This document shows, one piece after another, positions 43,245 through 54,471 of a stretch of DNA of 64,000 nucleotides (positions are counted from its first letter, which is position 1; the number at the start of each line of letters is the position of its first letter). The stretch spans positions 14,305,110 to 14,369,109 of the forward strand of contig CALNVZ010003430.1 of assembly GCA_940671915.1 (NCBI GenBank), given 5' to 3'. The notes beneath the pieces were generated by a model. It worked only from the letters and a program-made list of their open reading frames with translations, ran no database searches and was not told the DNA's origin. This stretch comes from Paracentrotus lividus (Eukaryota > Echinodermata > Echinoidea > Camarodonta > Echinidae). The position numbers were made by a program, and so were the translations under genes.

Positions 43245-44022
43245 CGTCTGAGGTGAGGATTGTTATGTTCTGTTATTAAATCAAATCCTCATAATTTATG
43301 GTACAAGTGCCGATCCCTTTAGTGTCTTAGCAGGTAGGGATAATTCTTAAATCTTATTAGATTGGGGGTCATTTTAACTTTACATTTTTATTCATCTTTT
43401 ACACCATGTGAATTTCTATCTAATCTACCTAATCTGTATGTGTAAAATTTCAACCAAACATAATAATCGAAATTAATATGATTTCATACTGCAATCATGC
43501 TAATTAACAAGCCTGCGTCAAGTCAATGGCTAAACAATAAATTAAGGACGAAAGGATGATATTTAACGGTTAAAGGTGGTTCTTATTCATTTCTTTTGTT
43601 TCTTTCGCATAAAGATGAAGAATAATAATCTCCGCGATTTATCACGGATCTCGTTTTTTACTTCAACCCCTCCCCTAGACAAGAAACCTTAGCCTGTCCC
43701 CAGAAATATAGATTTAACTTAAAGAACAATATAAAACAATAATCCTCAGTCGCGTTTCCTGGGGGTAGGACTGAGGGGGGCTTGATCGGCCGGGAAAACA
43801 AAAAAGGGCCCCAAAATGAGAAAAAATGACAAAAATGGGCATCACGGGGGTTGACAAAACTTTTTTAGAAAAAGGTCCACGTGAAGAGTTGGAAGAATGT
43901 CCAAGATATAGCCAGGGTCTCAAAAAGTAAAAGCAGGGACAAACATGTTCAAGAAATTAAAGCCAGAGCAAATCATGTCGCTATAGCGGCAAAAAAATAT
44001 TCCACCTTTATGACGAACAGTG
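43245..44022. mobile_element. Family G element, right part
   Basis: Starts in the core at CGTCTGAGGTG and ends ...TGACGAACAGTG. From about 43,640 to 44,022 it is almost identical to the right arm of the 30-kb copy (CCTGGGGGTAGGACTGAGGG, GGCATCACGGGGGTTGACAA). 43,245-43,640 is far more indel-rich. The left half is lost in the gap or represented by 39,977-40,960. Confidence 0.75.
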
Positions 44023-44023
44023 A

Positions 44024-45010
44024 AGATCATGCGTCACAGTTCATATTTTGCGTTGTTTTTATATATTTTTAAATCTAAGTATAACAGCCAGAGGATGGGT
44101 GTGGTCGTTGAATCCGTTTTCATTGGTGATTATGTGCCAGCCCCAATTCTCTTTTTTCTTTCTTTCTTTCTTTTTTGTATGCCTTTTTTGGCGTCTTTTT
44201 TAATATGGAAAAGCGAATAGAGGTGTTTTTGGTTTTACGTACGAGTAGATGACTCGAGCTTTGGCGCGAAAAACAACATGTACAATGGACACGATGGGGC
44301 GTGGCATTATTGGAACGATTATTTTTTGCTGACCCCACCCTCTTCATTTCGATGACGACATTTGTCCTTAGCATGAAGACAAATAAACATATAAAAGCAA
44401 AATGTAAGAGATGGATGGGTGGTATAAGTCGTTGTCAGGGAGCAATAGGCCTACACATGGATGGTGGAAAAAATATCAATATAATTGCTGTAATTACAAT
44501 TTTTCCCCCTCGGTACAAAGTACAAATATTTCTTAGAATGATATACGCACCTGTATCAACGGCAATAGACATCATCCTCACGAAGACAACTACTGCGAAC
44601 CGGGTCTGTCTGATAAAGACTACTAAAGGTTGACCTCAAATGGGTCGACCTGACGGGGTCAAGCCGCCAGACAACACCAGGGCATCATCAGGAGTCAAAA
44701 CATTGACTCGAGGAACTCCCCCTGACCTCAAAAAGTATTTGGGAGCGAGAAATCAGGACGATGACGTAGGCATCCATAAGAGGTGCGTTCACAGATGTTG
44801 AGAAATATACCGCAATTTCATCCCTCATGAAACTTGTTTTTGTCGCTTGCTTTCGCCTGTTTCCCCACTGAGCTTCAACTCCTTGTCATGGCCTAATAGG
44901 ATGTCACAATTTGATGCTATGTCGGGTTATTTGACTATGTTGTTTCAGTACCCGAATCGACACAATGCGTGCAGAATGCTGGCGTGATTAGCGTGCAGAT
45001 GTGAAAGGAT
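44024..45010 (+). repeat. 1-kb segment, right copy after family G
   Basis: Counterpart of 42,165-43,219. No conserved reading frame exists between the two copies. Confidence 0.75.
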
Positions 45011-45017
45011 CAACATA

Positions 45018-48006
45018 GGGGAGACCGGGGACAAATGTAACACGGGGCAATTGTAACAGAGGCTCCCATTCCTAGCAGAAACACGCTATAAAACTTAAAT
45101 TTTTAAGAGACATGCGCATTTAATGCGCTCAGCATGCTTTATGAGTGTTAGCAGATTTTAACGTTCGTTCGTGGAACTTTCTTACAGTCGGTAAAAACCG
45201 TTTTTGAACATAATGAAAGTTAATATTTTGCGACATACGTCATTGTGTTTTTCTTCTGGATCCAAAATATGTGGATGTGAGCTGACGGCTGTCAGTTTTT
45301 GTGTAATTTAGAATTATGTTTCTTAGGCCATATTTTGCTAAGTTTCAACGACGAATACCGAGCCTTAAGATAGAAAAAATCTCTGCCAATATGTCACCTC
45401 TGCCAGGTGGCAATCGGTGTAACTTACGTGTTACAGATATGCCTCTGTTGTCTGTTAAGAGTTTAACTCCGTAGCGAATCGGTTAAAGGCAAGTTTCGCT
45501 GAATATTCGAACACCAAGCTTGATTAAATAACCCAGTATCGGGCCCGCATGGCGTTTTTGAGTGAAGGGGCTGATGCGGCACAGTGGGAGGGGATGTGAG
45601 GCGGGGAGGGAGGGTGGGGGGTGCTGATGACAGAATATCACATATGTATGTGTCATTTTTCCGTTTTGTAACGTTCGCTGTATGAAGCCCTCCCAGGCTC
45701 CGGTGCCCCGCTTGCAAATTACATTAAAAAATATGACAATATGTGGTCCGGATTTGTGCTTCCTGTACATAAAATCATAATCGGAAACCTGCGACCATGG
45801 AGAGGCTGTATTGAGACGGTCTCCGAGACGTCTCCAAGACGTTCCATCCGCGACAGATCTATTCAAAAAAAAAAGATTCCTTCACCGCAATTCAGGAACG
45901 CTCTTTAGCATACTATTATCATCGGGGCAGATCAAAGGATTCTATTCTCTTCGCTGGAGACGTCGTCACGGCGAAGGAGAGATAGCACCCTTTAGCTACC
46001 AAAGCATCTAACTTCCAGAACACTTTGATGTTATTGTTCCAATAGTTAACTTACAGTACAAAAGCTATAACCGACACTGGTCAGATGAACCTCCACATTG
46101 TAAATTTAGGGTGGTATCTCACTTTCGCGGAACGTCTCAGACAGGATAGTAGAAATTTCGTCTGCGCGCGATGGATAATAATATTAAAAACGTATCCGAG
46201 ACGCTCTCGGAGACGTTCTCCTAAATCTCGGAGACGGATTTTTCATAAATTGTGGCGAGACGTCTCGGAGAAGTTTCGCGCTCTGCGATGGAGACGTTAT
46301 TTATACATTCTGTCCGTCGCGAAACAAATTTCTATTCTATCGCGGAGACGTGCTCCGCAAATGAGATACAGAGCCTCAAGTTGCTTATTCTTGTTGTGTT
46401 GTCTGTGTTTTTTTTATCATAATTCATATCCTTTACTTGGAAGAAAAAAAGTAAAAATATGAAGGAGAGGTCGACAACGGTCAGACATTACGTTCTTTAT
46501 ATTTCAAGATTGTGTAATAGGTAGACTTTGGTATAAAGAAATAGCAAAAAGCCGTGTTGATAGCTCAGTATTTTCGACTTTATAACTTTGAATGTATTGT
46601 CCGTTATCTTGTTGTTACCAAACACGGTACCATTACCTTATAATCTAGACAGCTGAAAATTCATACTTTGACATTTCTTCTATACGTTTGTTAGATGCAA
46701 TGAATATTGTTTTTTCGGAAAAAAATGCTTAGTTTGTTTATCATTGTTTTCCTGATCAGAGCCTCAAGTTTTGTTTATTCTTGTTTTTGTTTATAATTTA
46801 TATTATAGGAAGTTAGATTTTCGTAATGTTGATGTATCGCTTTTTATGTGTTTTTTTTTTGTTTCTTTCAGGCGAATGTATTTGAGTCATAGGAATTTAA
46901 CGTGTGTTGATTTTTTCATGTTTTTGTCGTGTTCTTGGTTTTTACTAAAGATCATGAGGATTGCTGAAACTAGTTCTATTTACTGGGGGTGTATTTGGGA
47001 GGTGATAGGGCCCCAGACTTTATTTTTGTTTTCATTAGATGTTGTGGGACGGGCAGGGGAGGGGAAGGAGTGGGGAGGCGGAGCTGGGGTTGGGGGGGGG
47101 GGGGGAGGGCAGTAGGCATGTGAGTAGATCGAGGATGTCAGATGAAGGTTAGAAGATGAGGCAGAGGGAGTGCGGAGAGGATTCGGCGAGTCCCCTTAAA
47201 AACGTAATAGTTTTTATTTGTTTCATTATGGAGTACTGATATTGTTCATATTTTTGTTAAGGGCAGAGAATTTGATTTTTCAGAAGAGAATTAATGATGG
47301 CTGGTTTTGAGATTGCTTTTAGAGAGAGAGAAGAATTAGATGAAGATAGAAGAAAGCGTTGTATTGTTGCGTTCTTGCTCAGAATGTATCGCGTGTGTGA
47401 TTGTTGATAGAATGCGTTGGAAGTAAATGGGGTGAGGGCTACTAATGGTATCAGTTGTCAGTTAATTGATATTCTGTGTGCGGTCGAGGTAATATGCATA
47501 TGTTTAATGTAGTTCTTAATTCTGATCAGCTAAGGGTGGAGCCACACATCCTAATATAAAAAAGAAATAGAAAAAAAAAACATAAATATAACTTCGATAA
47601 CTGTTGTATGCTCCCATTTTGCATTATAGACAGTGAGATGATGATATATGTGTATGGCTGGGTCAGTTCTTGTATATTGAGTTTATGTGGTTAAGTGATG
47701 TTTTATTTGTTCATGCTGTGCTTGTTGATAAGAAAACGTAAATTGTTGTCAATTAGTGTTGTGTTAGCAATTGCTCGCAGTATTTTACAATTGGCCCTCG
47801 TCCGGGGCAATATTGAAGCATGCTGACTTTGTTTTGAATAGAGTGAATGGCTTCAAATACTTATTTTCTTGTACCAAACTTTACATATGGTCCTAAGGAT
47901 ATGCATTTATTTCATTTTTATTAGTTTTAAGTCAATGTATTTTAGCTTCAATAAAGCTGATAGGTCAAATTTGGAAAAAACTGTTACAATTGCCCCAGGT
48001 CTCCCC
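45018..48006. mobile_element. Family F3 element (TAGGGGAGACC ends), 2,989 bp
   Basis: The left end GGGGAGACCGGGGACAAATG and the right end, inverted, GGGGAGACCTGGGGCAATTG lie between TA dinucleotides. The left end carries a second copy of the motif right behind the first (ACGGGGCAATTGTAACA). The interior has a cluster of GAGACG words (45,815-46,355) and a T/G-rich right third with a G run (47,088-47,107). No open frame longer than about 127 residues, so no transposase is visible. Confidence 0.8.
45815..46355. repeat. Cluster of GAGACG/CGTCTC palindromic words inside F3
   Basis: Repeated, mutually inverted words include CCGAGACGTCTCCAAGACG, CTCTCGGAGACG, TCTCGGAGACGG and GGCGAGACGTCTCGGAG. They may form sub-element termini or a binding-site cluster. 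Density is far above background. Confidence 0.6.
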
Positions 48007-48554
48007 TACCATAGTTGGGGAAGGTAGCTCAATCCCCATTTTTTCCCTGTAAAGACGGAATTCAAGAGGGATTGTGACGTCACAAAGTGGGGCATACAAT
48101 ACGTGAATCGCAGCTTGAGTTTTGTATTTACCAAAGATCCACTGATGTATAACATTCATTGTGCTTTGTAATGCTAAATTGATTGATATTGGCATTATTA
48201 TACACAAGATAACCTAAGTATTGTAAGCCGAAAAATGACTATTCAAAAAGACATGTAATGAGATACGAAGGGTGTAGGCACTTGGGCCTATCTTGTTTTG
48301 TTTTTTTTTAATTTTTTATATTACGCTTGAAAATGAACTTTAAAAATTTCATGATATATAAGACAACAATTGACATGACAGATTTAAGAGCAAATTCATG
48401 GCCTGAATATAGTTTGATCATCTTCTTTTTTTTCCAAAAGCGAACTTCACTCTCTCTTGGAAGGGTTTCAAATTTGTTTGGTGTCTCAACTTTATTTGGG
48501 GTGGATCCAAATAAATGAACTTGAACCCATTAATAAAAATGAATCTAAAGAAAG
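48007..48554. other. No gene seen
   Basis: AT-rich spacer between F3 and a small MITE. Confidence 0.5.
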
Positions 48555-48672
48555 CACTGGCGTAAATCCATTTGCGATTTCTATTCATCAGGGGGGGATG
48601 GCGCTCTGTATTATTATGTAACATCCCCCCCCCCCCCTGATGAAAAGCATTCTTTACGGATTTACGCCAGTG
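48555..48672. mobile_element. 118-bp hAT-type MITE with 8-bp target duplication
   Basis: The 15-bp inverted ends CACTGGCGTAAATCC are perfect, and inner GGGGGG and CCCCCC blocks are also inverted. The flanking word AAAGAAAG is exact on both sides (48,547-48,554 and 48,673-48,680). Ends and target length fit the hAT superfamily. Confidence 0.85.
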
Positions 48673-48680
48673 AAAGAAAG

Positions 48681-51600
48681 GGTGTTGGAAAGAGGAGTAA
48701 AATTGCATTAAGGGTAATGTCCAAAATATAAAATGAGGTGAAATTCGTAAAATTACTAAAAGGTAAAAGTAATTTTAAGGGCGAAATTACCTGTAAAAAA
48801 AACACTGTATTTTCGTATACCATTCATGTCGAAGGAGAGGAAAATGAATTTCCAAGGAGCCTTAATATTAATATTCAATTATTTAAAAAAAATACATTTC
48901 CGTGATTGGCAAACTTTGCGGCATAAGATTATAAGTTTTAGTTGTCGCTATCCGTACTGACATGTATCAAAGCTCAAGTTTTAATCAGCCTGATTAGTTT
49001 TAACAATTTCTCAGAATCGCTCGGATAATTAGCAATTAGGGAGTGTTTGTCAGCGCAAAAAACAACATCAATCCCTGGGCCAGGATTTCAATGTTAATTA
49101 AAATTTCCTGCGTTTCAAAACATTCAATGGGCAAATGAAATGAGCATGTGCAGGGCATACACGAAGAACATTTCCAGCTAAATCATACAATATTGTGCCC
49201 TTGTTTTTCGTAAACTTCGATTTCGACACATGTCAGAGTCTTAGATCTATTATTACGTCATATTTGGAATAGACATAATGAATGTGATTGGATTCATGAG
49301 GGGCATATAAGATCTGGTTCATTTTGTCATCGAAAAAGATCCAACATTTTCACAGAAATGGAATAATTAAACATGTGTGGATGTTATGAATAAATCAAAT
49401 CAATATCAAGTAACCATTTCCCCGACATTAAGCGAAAGTTTAATATATCATATTTAATTAATCATATTTATAATAGATAACCAATTATACGAGTCACGTT
49501 CGAATACCATTTTCTTGGAAATGACCTCTATCTCGGAAGCATTAGCAACAGATCAACAAATCAACCCCTGGCAAGGTAATAATCAGTTGCTCTATCATAA
49601 ATACCAACGATCAATAACGAAGCTTTTCAATTCCTGGAAATAGTACTCAGTTAAGATAATAAAACTAAATACAATTGTATTCACTTATCGCAATCATCGG
49701 ATTAGTTTGCGAACATACGATATCCCTCTCCATAAATCTAATTTTAATCACTATAGGCCTACCCAGAAAGAGACCCCCTTTTCCTGGAAATTGCGATGCT
49801 CTTCGATAGCACTTTCGTCAAGGGTTTGCATATGCACGTCATCAGGCCAAAAAGTTGTTTGGCATTCCGGGCTGCCGTCTTAATTTAAAGAGACATATCA
49901 GCCTTCAAGACGCCAGAAATTTAATTGCATTTGACCTACTTGGCACGATTGTTGTAGGGCTCGAGGGCTTAGAGTTGGGTAATATAAAACAAGTTAAAAT
50001 GGGAGAGAAATTTACAATCAAGTAGTGAGTGAATTAGGAGTGTGATATATGTTTCAATCAATTACTTGTCGATCCGAATCAGACATGAAGCAAAAAGTGC
50101 AATTCTTGCAACTGTATTTAAAATTGTATATATGCAGGTGAGGGGAATTTTAGAGAAGTTCCCCAAATAAATCCACCTTTTTCGATATAAAATATTGACA
50201 ATAATAAAGCAATGTGATTAAAATTGGTGTCATGTATTGGTAAATTTTAAGCAACTTATAATCTTAAGATATTTTGATGGTTACAGCTCTTTCGAATTGG
50301 TAAAATGCTGTCTTATTTTGTATCAATACAGGAAGACATATTGAGCCCATGATTGTGAGAGGAGTATAGGCACTACATGATTAGGTATTGTACGACCTAA
50401 AGCACAAATCAGGTCAGGAGTAATATTTGCACTGACGCTCTAGCGACAATGCTATGTTATCGTTCGAAATTCCTATTCCGTCGTCTTCTTCTTTTTCTTC
50501 CACAAAAACCCATTCATTTAACACGTGAACCTTGTTATCCCTCCCCAGGTCCTATCGCTGAACCAAATTCGTTCTTACTTCATACACACATCCTCTATGA
50601 TCTATTATTGATCCCCTGACATTTCATTTTCCAAGATCACTCATCCATGACCGTCCATCCGCCATTTTGTCAATTTCGGGGCATCTGAAAACCATTTTTC
50701 CAACCTCCATATCTATGTTATTATAAACGCTACGGACTTCTAACAAAATCCATTAAATAGTCTATGAGTTTGCCTTTTATATGTATTCAATCACTTTTCA
50801 TTTAAAAAATATCTTCATATTTTGAATTAATTTCAAAAATCAACACCGTTATGAAATAAAAAATTGTGACTAAAAACACACAAAAATGGCTATAACTTTC
50901 TGAAATCAATTCCATTTTGCTTCAAATTTTTAGGGCATGTAATTGTACTTAATATGCACACGCTCCACATTTTTCACGTTCCAGAAAATACGCAAAATGC
51001 AAATAGCGCCCTCTAAAGTTTCAAAATTTGGCTTAAATCCAAGACGCTGCATCTGCGTTGTGCCTTGTTAAAACCGTACCTTTTTTGGATATAGGGACTT
51101 CAGACTATGTCCTTTCCAGCAATGTAAAGGAAAATACTTCGATTCATTGACCAACTTGCTCAAAAATGTTGTGGATTGTAAAAAAATTATCGATACCAGG
51201 AAATCAAGTTTAACTTCCCCTAAAATTGCGAATATTCAATCTAGGGGCTTGAAACTTGGCGAGCATATATATCAATACATTTCACAACTATCTGCCAATT
51301 TTTGTAAAATTTGATGACGTCATCAAAAAGTTATGGACAAAACATAGCGAATTTTCAGTGGATTACATAACAAGGCATTACGTCATTGTCGTTCAATATT
51401 TGCTTCTGAAATCGACATCATAATGACCGCATTAAAATTGCCTTTCCATTGATACCATATATAATATAGGTTGTCACAGAAAATTTTGAGTAAATCAAGT
51501 TTTTGTACGAGGCATTATACCCGCTTGCCTAATAATTGCAAATTTGACAGAACCATGTGAACGCCGGATAGTATGGAAAGCGGAGTTTTCAAAATTGCAC

Positions 51601-52500
51601 TGTAGTACACAAACCGTATTCGTTTAACACACAGATCTTTTGTTATGTAAAGCCTACTTCCGTTTCCCAATATATTTCAAAATATAAGCTTAAATTTTAA
51701 TAGTCCTTGAAATCTTTTAGTCAAGGCGTCAATGCACGCACATCGTTCATGTCAACGATTGCAGTTCTAGTTTTTTCTTCCTGTTGTTTGTATGTTTGTT
51801 TGTTTGTATGCTTGTTTTTTTTTTCTTTTCCTTCCTTTTTTTGTGCTGTCTAAAGCTAACATTAGCAAAAGGGTTATGTTGTTCGTAATTAGTGTACGAT
51901 GTTTTAGTCAGGAGTATGAATATTACACACAAACAAAATAGTGTAAAAAAAAAAGTTGCAAGCGTTTACACAAAAACGACGTGTGTTTATTTCTAAACCG
52001 TGGCTGAGAATACTGATGTTTAATAGGACAATATTTGGATCACCGATAAATCTGGATAAATCTGGACAGATATTCAACGTGTGGTCATTATCGTAGGAGC
52101 ATCAAACAGCTCTTTCCATCTTCAAAGCTTATAACCTCGTCTCTCAATTCCCAATACAATACTTGAAGGATAATTCACTTACTGTTTCACGCTAAAATTA
52201 GAAGACTAAAAACGGATATTCGATGGTATCCTCAAGGATTCGGGAGAAAAGGAAAGAGACAATTCCCGGTGAATGTTCGTACTATTTTGATCTAGATTTA
52301 TGGAACATGAGGAGGAATAAAAACACGGACTCGAGCACTCCTGAGTGAGGATTCGACCAAACATCCGGAGATTCTTTGGGGAGATAATTGGGCATGTTGG
52401 GGAAAACGAGGTCTCGGATTGTAGAAAGACGACCATTTTGTTTGTTGACATGTCAGTGTCCACTATGACACTGCTAATGTTTTCTTAATTGTATATTTAG
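48681..52500. other. Repeat-poor stretch, no gene recognised
   Basis: It has no clear transposon ends and no frame with protein motifs. An 18-bp perfect palindrome with a CRE core lies at 51,310-51,327, and T-rich runs occur at 51,775-51,840. Host regulatory or intronic sequence is possible but not shown. Confidence 0.45.
51310..51327. promoter_or_regulatory. 18-bp palindrome around a CRE core
   Basis: TTTGATGACGTCATCAAA is a perfect palindrome containing TGACGTCA, a bZIP (CREB/ATF) binding word. Function is only inferred. Confidence 0.3.
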
Positions 52501-52594
52501 TTGTATCGCTTCAGTATACAAACTGGTGTGTGGCAATATCTATTTTGTTGTATCGCTTCAGTATACAAACTGTTGTGTGGCAATATCTATTTGT
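52501..52594 (+). repeat. 47-bp tandem duplication
   Basis: Two copies, at 52,501 and 52,548, of a 47-bp block starting TTGTATCGCTTCAGTATACA, with one substitution (GGTGTG against TTGTG region). A recent slippage or unequal exchange. Confidence 0.95.
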
Positions 52595-53032
52595 TTTTAA
52601 GAGTTACGAATTGTATTGTAGACTACACAAATTGCCTGGTCACAGAGTATTTCCTCAACATTGGAATCTGTGGTCAGTTATACAAACTAATACTAGTTCT
52701 AAGTATTTGTGTTTATGTTTTATTTATTGCTTACATGGCATTAGGTTAAATTAGGCTTAAATAAATCAATTCCGTTGAACCATTGCTTGATAAATATAGA
52801 CATCCGGGAATATCCGAAATATGAAAAAAAAAAATAGTATTTTTTATACAGTGACCAGATTCAAAATTTTAACAACTGCCATATCAAAACTGCTTTATTT
52901 CATTCTTGCATCGGAAACAAGCCCATTTCAAGATACACAATTATACACTTTTTCCAGTGGCGTGTTGGACTTTTTGTCTCCCCGTGGGCTACAAGATGGA
53001 AAACCAACAATTCCCTCAATTCACGTGGGTCA

Positions 53033-53679
53033 GAAAAACAAAGAAATACATATGGAAAGAGAAAGAACAAGGCCGAAAAACAAAGAAATACATAAGGAAA
53101 GAGAGGAAAGAAGGAAAACAAAGAAATACATAAGATAAGCGGGGAAGGGAGGAAAAACAAAGAAATACATAAGGAACGAGAAGAAAGAAGGAAAAACAAA
53201 GAAATACATAAGAAAAGCGGGGAAAGAAGGAAAACCAAAGAAATACATAAGGAAAGAGAAGATAGAAGGAAAACAAAGAAATACATAAAGAAAGAGAAGA
53301 AAGAAGGAAAAACAAAGAAAATACATAAGAAAACAAAGAAATAGAAAAGGAAAGAGCAAAAAGAAGGAAAAACAAAGAAATACATAAGAAAAGCGGGGAA
53401 AGAAGGAAAAACAACTTAAGAAATACATAAGAAAAAGAAAGGGGGAATAGAAAGTTCCCGTAATTTATGTTCACACTACAAATTTTTAAAGTTCCCACGA
53501 CCTTGGCGAAACTACGCGTAGTTTCGACGAAGTATATAATTTACGGGAATTTATCTTCGGGAATATTACGCGTAGTTTGGTTTCACACTTGCAAAATTAC
53601 GCGTAGTTTGTGATCGGGGTAAGAATACCCGATCAGAGATTACGGGAACTTTTCCAGATCGGGCAGGTGTGAATCCACC
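53033..53679 (+). mobile_element. Family E element, truncated copy
   Basis: Starts inside the 39-bp minisatellite (53,033-53,440) and continues through the GTTCACACTACAAA and GAATATTACGCGTAGTTTGG blocks to a complete right end (GATCGGGCAGGTGTGAATCC). The left terminal repeat is missing. A 20-bp perfect palindrome lies at 53,507-53,526. The minus strand is open over the repeats, but the peptides are low-complexity artefacts. Confidence 0.85.
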
Positions 53680-53687
53680 TATTAATA

Positions 53688-54471
53688 GGTGGATTCACAC
53701 CTACCCGATCAGGAAAAAAATTCTCGTAATTTACGAGAACTGTTTCAATCACCAAATTACCTGTAAATTGTGTTTTGTGTTCACACCTGCCCGAACCGTC
53801 TTTTCCAGGGAAAATACCCGAAGTTATAAACAAGGGAAGAAATAGGAAAAACAAAGAAATACATAAGAAAGCGGGGGAAAGAAGGAAAAAACAAAGAAAT
53901 ACATAAGGAACGAGAAGAAAGAAGGAAAAACAAAGAAAAACATAAGGAAAGAGAGAAAAAAAGAAGGAAAACATAGAAATACATAAGGAAAGAGAAGACA
54001 AGGAAAACAAAGAAATACATAAGGAAAGAGAAGAAAGAAGGTAAACAAAGAAATACATAAGGAAAGAGAAGAAAGAAGGAAAAACAAAGAAATACATAAG
54101 AAAAGCGGGGAAAGAAGGAAAAACAAAGAAATACATAAGGAACGAGAAGAAAGAAGGGGAAAAAAAAAAGAAATACATAAGGAACGAGAAGAAAGAAGGA
54201 AAAAAAAAAGAAATACATAAGAAAAAAAAAGGGGGAATAGAAAGTTCCCGTAATTTATGTTCACACTACAAAAGTTCCCACGACCTTGGCGAAACTACGC
54301 GTAGTTTCGACGAAGTACCTACTAATTTACGGGAATTTATCTTCGGGAATATTACGCGTAGTTTGGTTTCACAAGTGCACTTGCAAAATTACGGGTAGTT
54401 TGTGATCGGGGTAAAAATACCCGATCAGAGATTACGGGAACTTTTCCAGATCGGGCAGGTGTGAATCCATC
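53688..54471 (+). mobile_element. Family E element, complete copy, 784 bp
   Basis: This is the only copy with both ends. Left is GGTGGATTCACACCTACCCG and right, inverted, is GATGGATTCACACCTGCCCG. In order it holds the left unique block (GTGTTCACACCTGCCCGAAC), the minisatellite (53,838-54,235), the palindrome CGAAACTACGCGTAGTTTCG (54,290-54,309) and the right unique block. The 8 bases TATTAATA separate it from the preceding copy. The right flank is TATTTGAC, so a target duplication is not proven. Confidence 0.85.

Noticed and set aside
52900-54264. Minus-strand open frames up to 181 residues over the family E copies
   Set aside because: Same minisatellite artefact; the frames end in unrelated transposon sequence.
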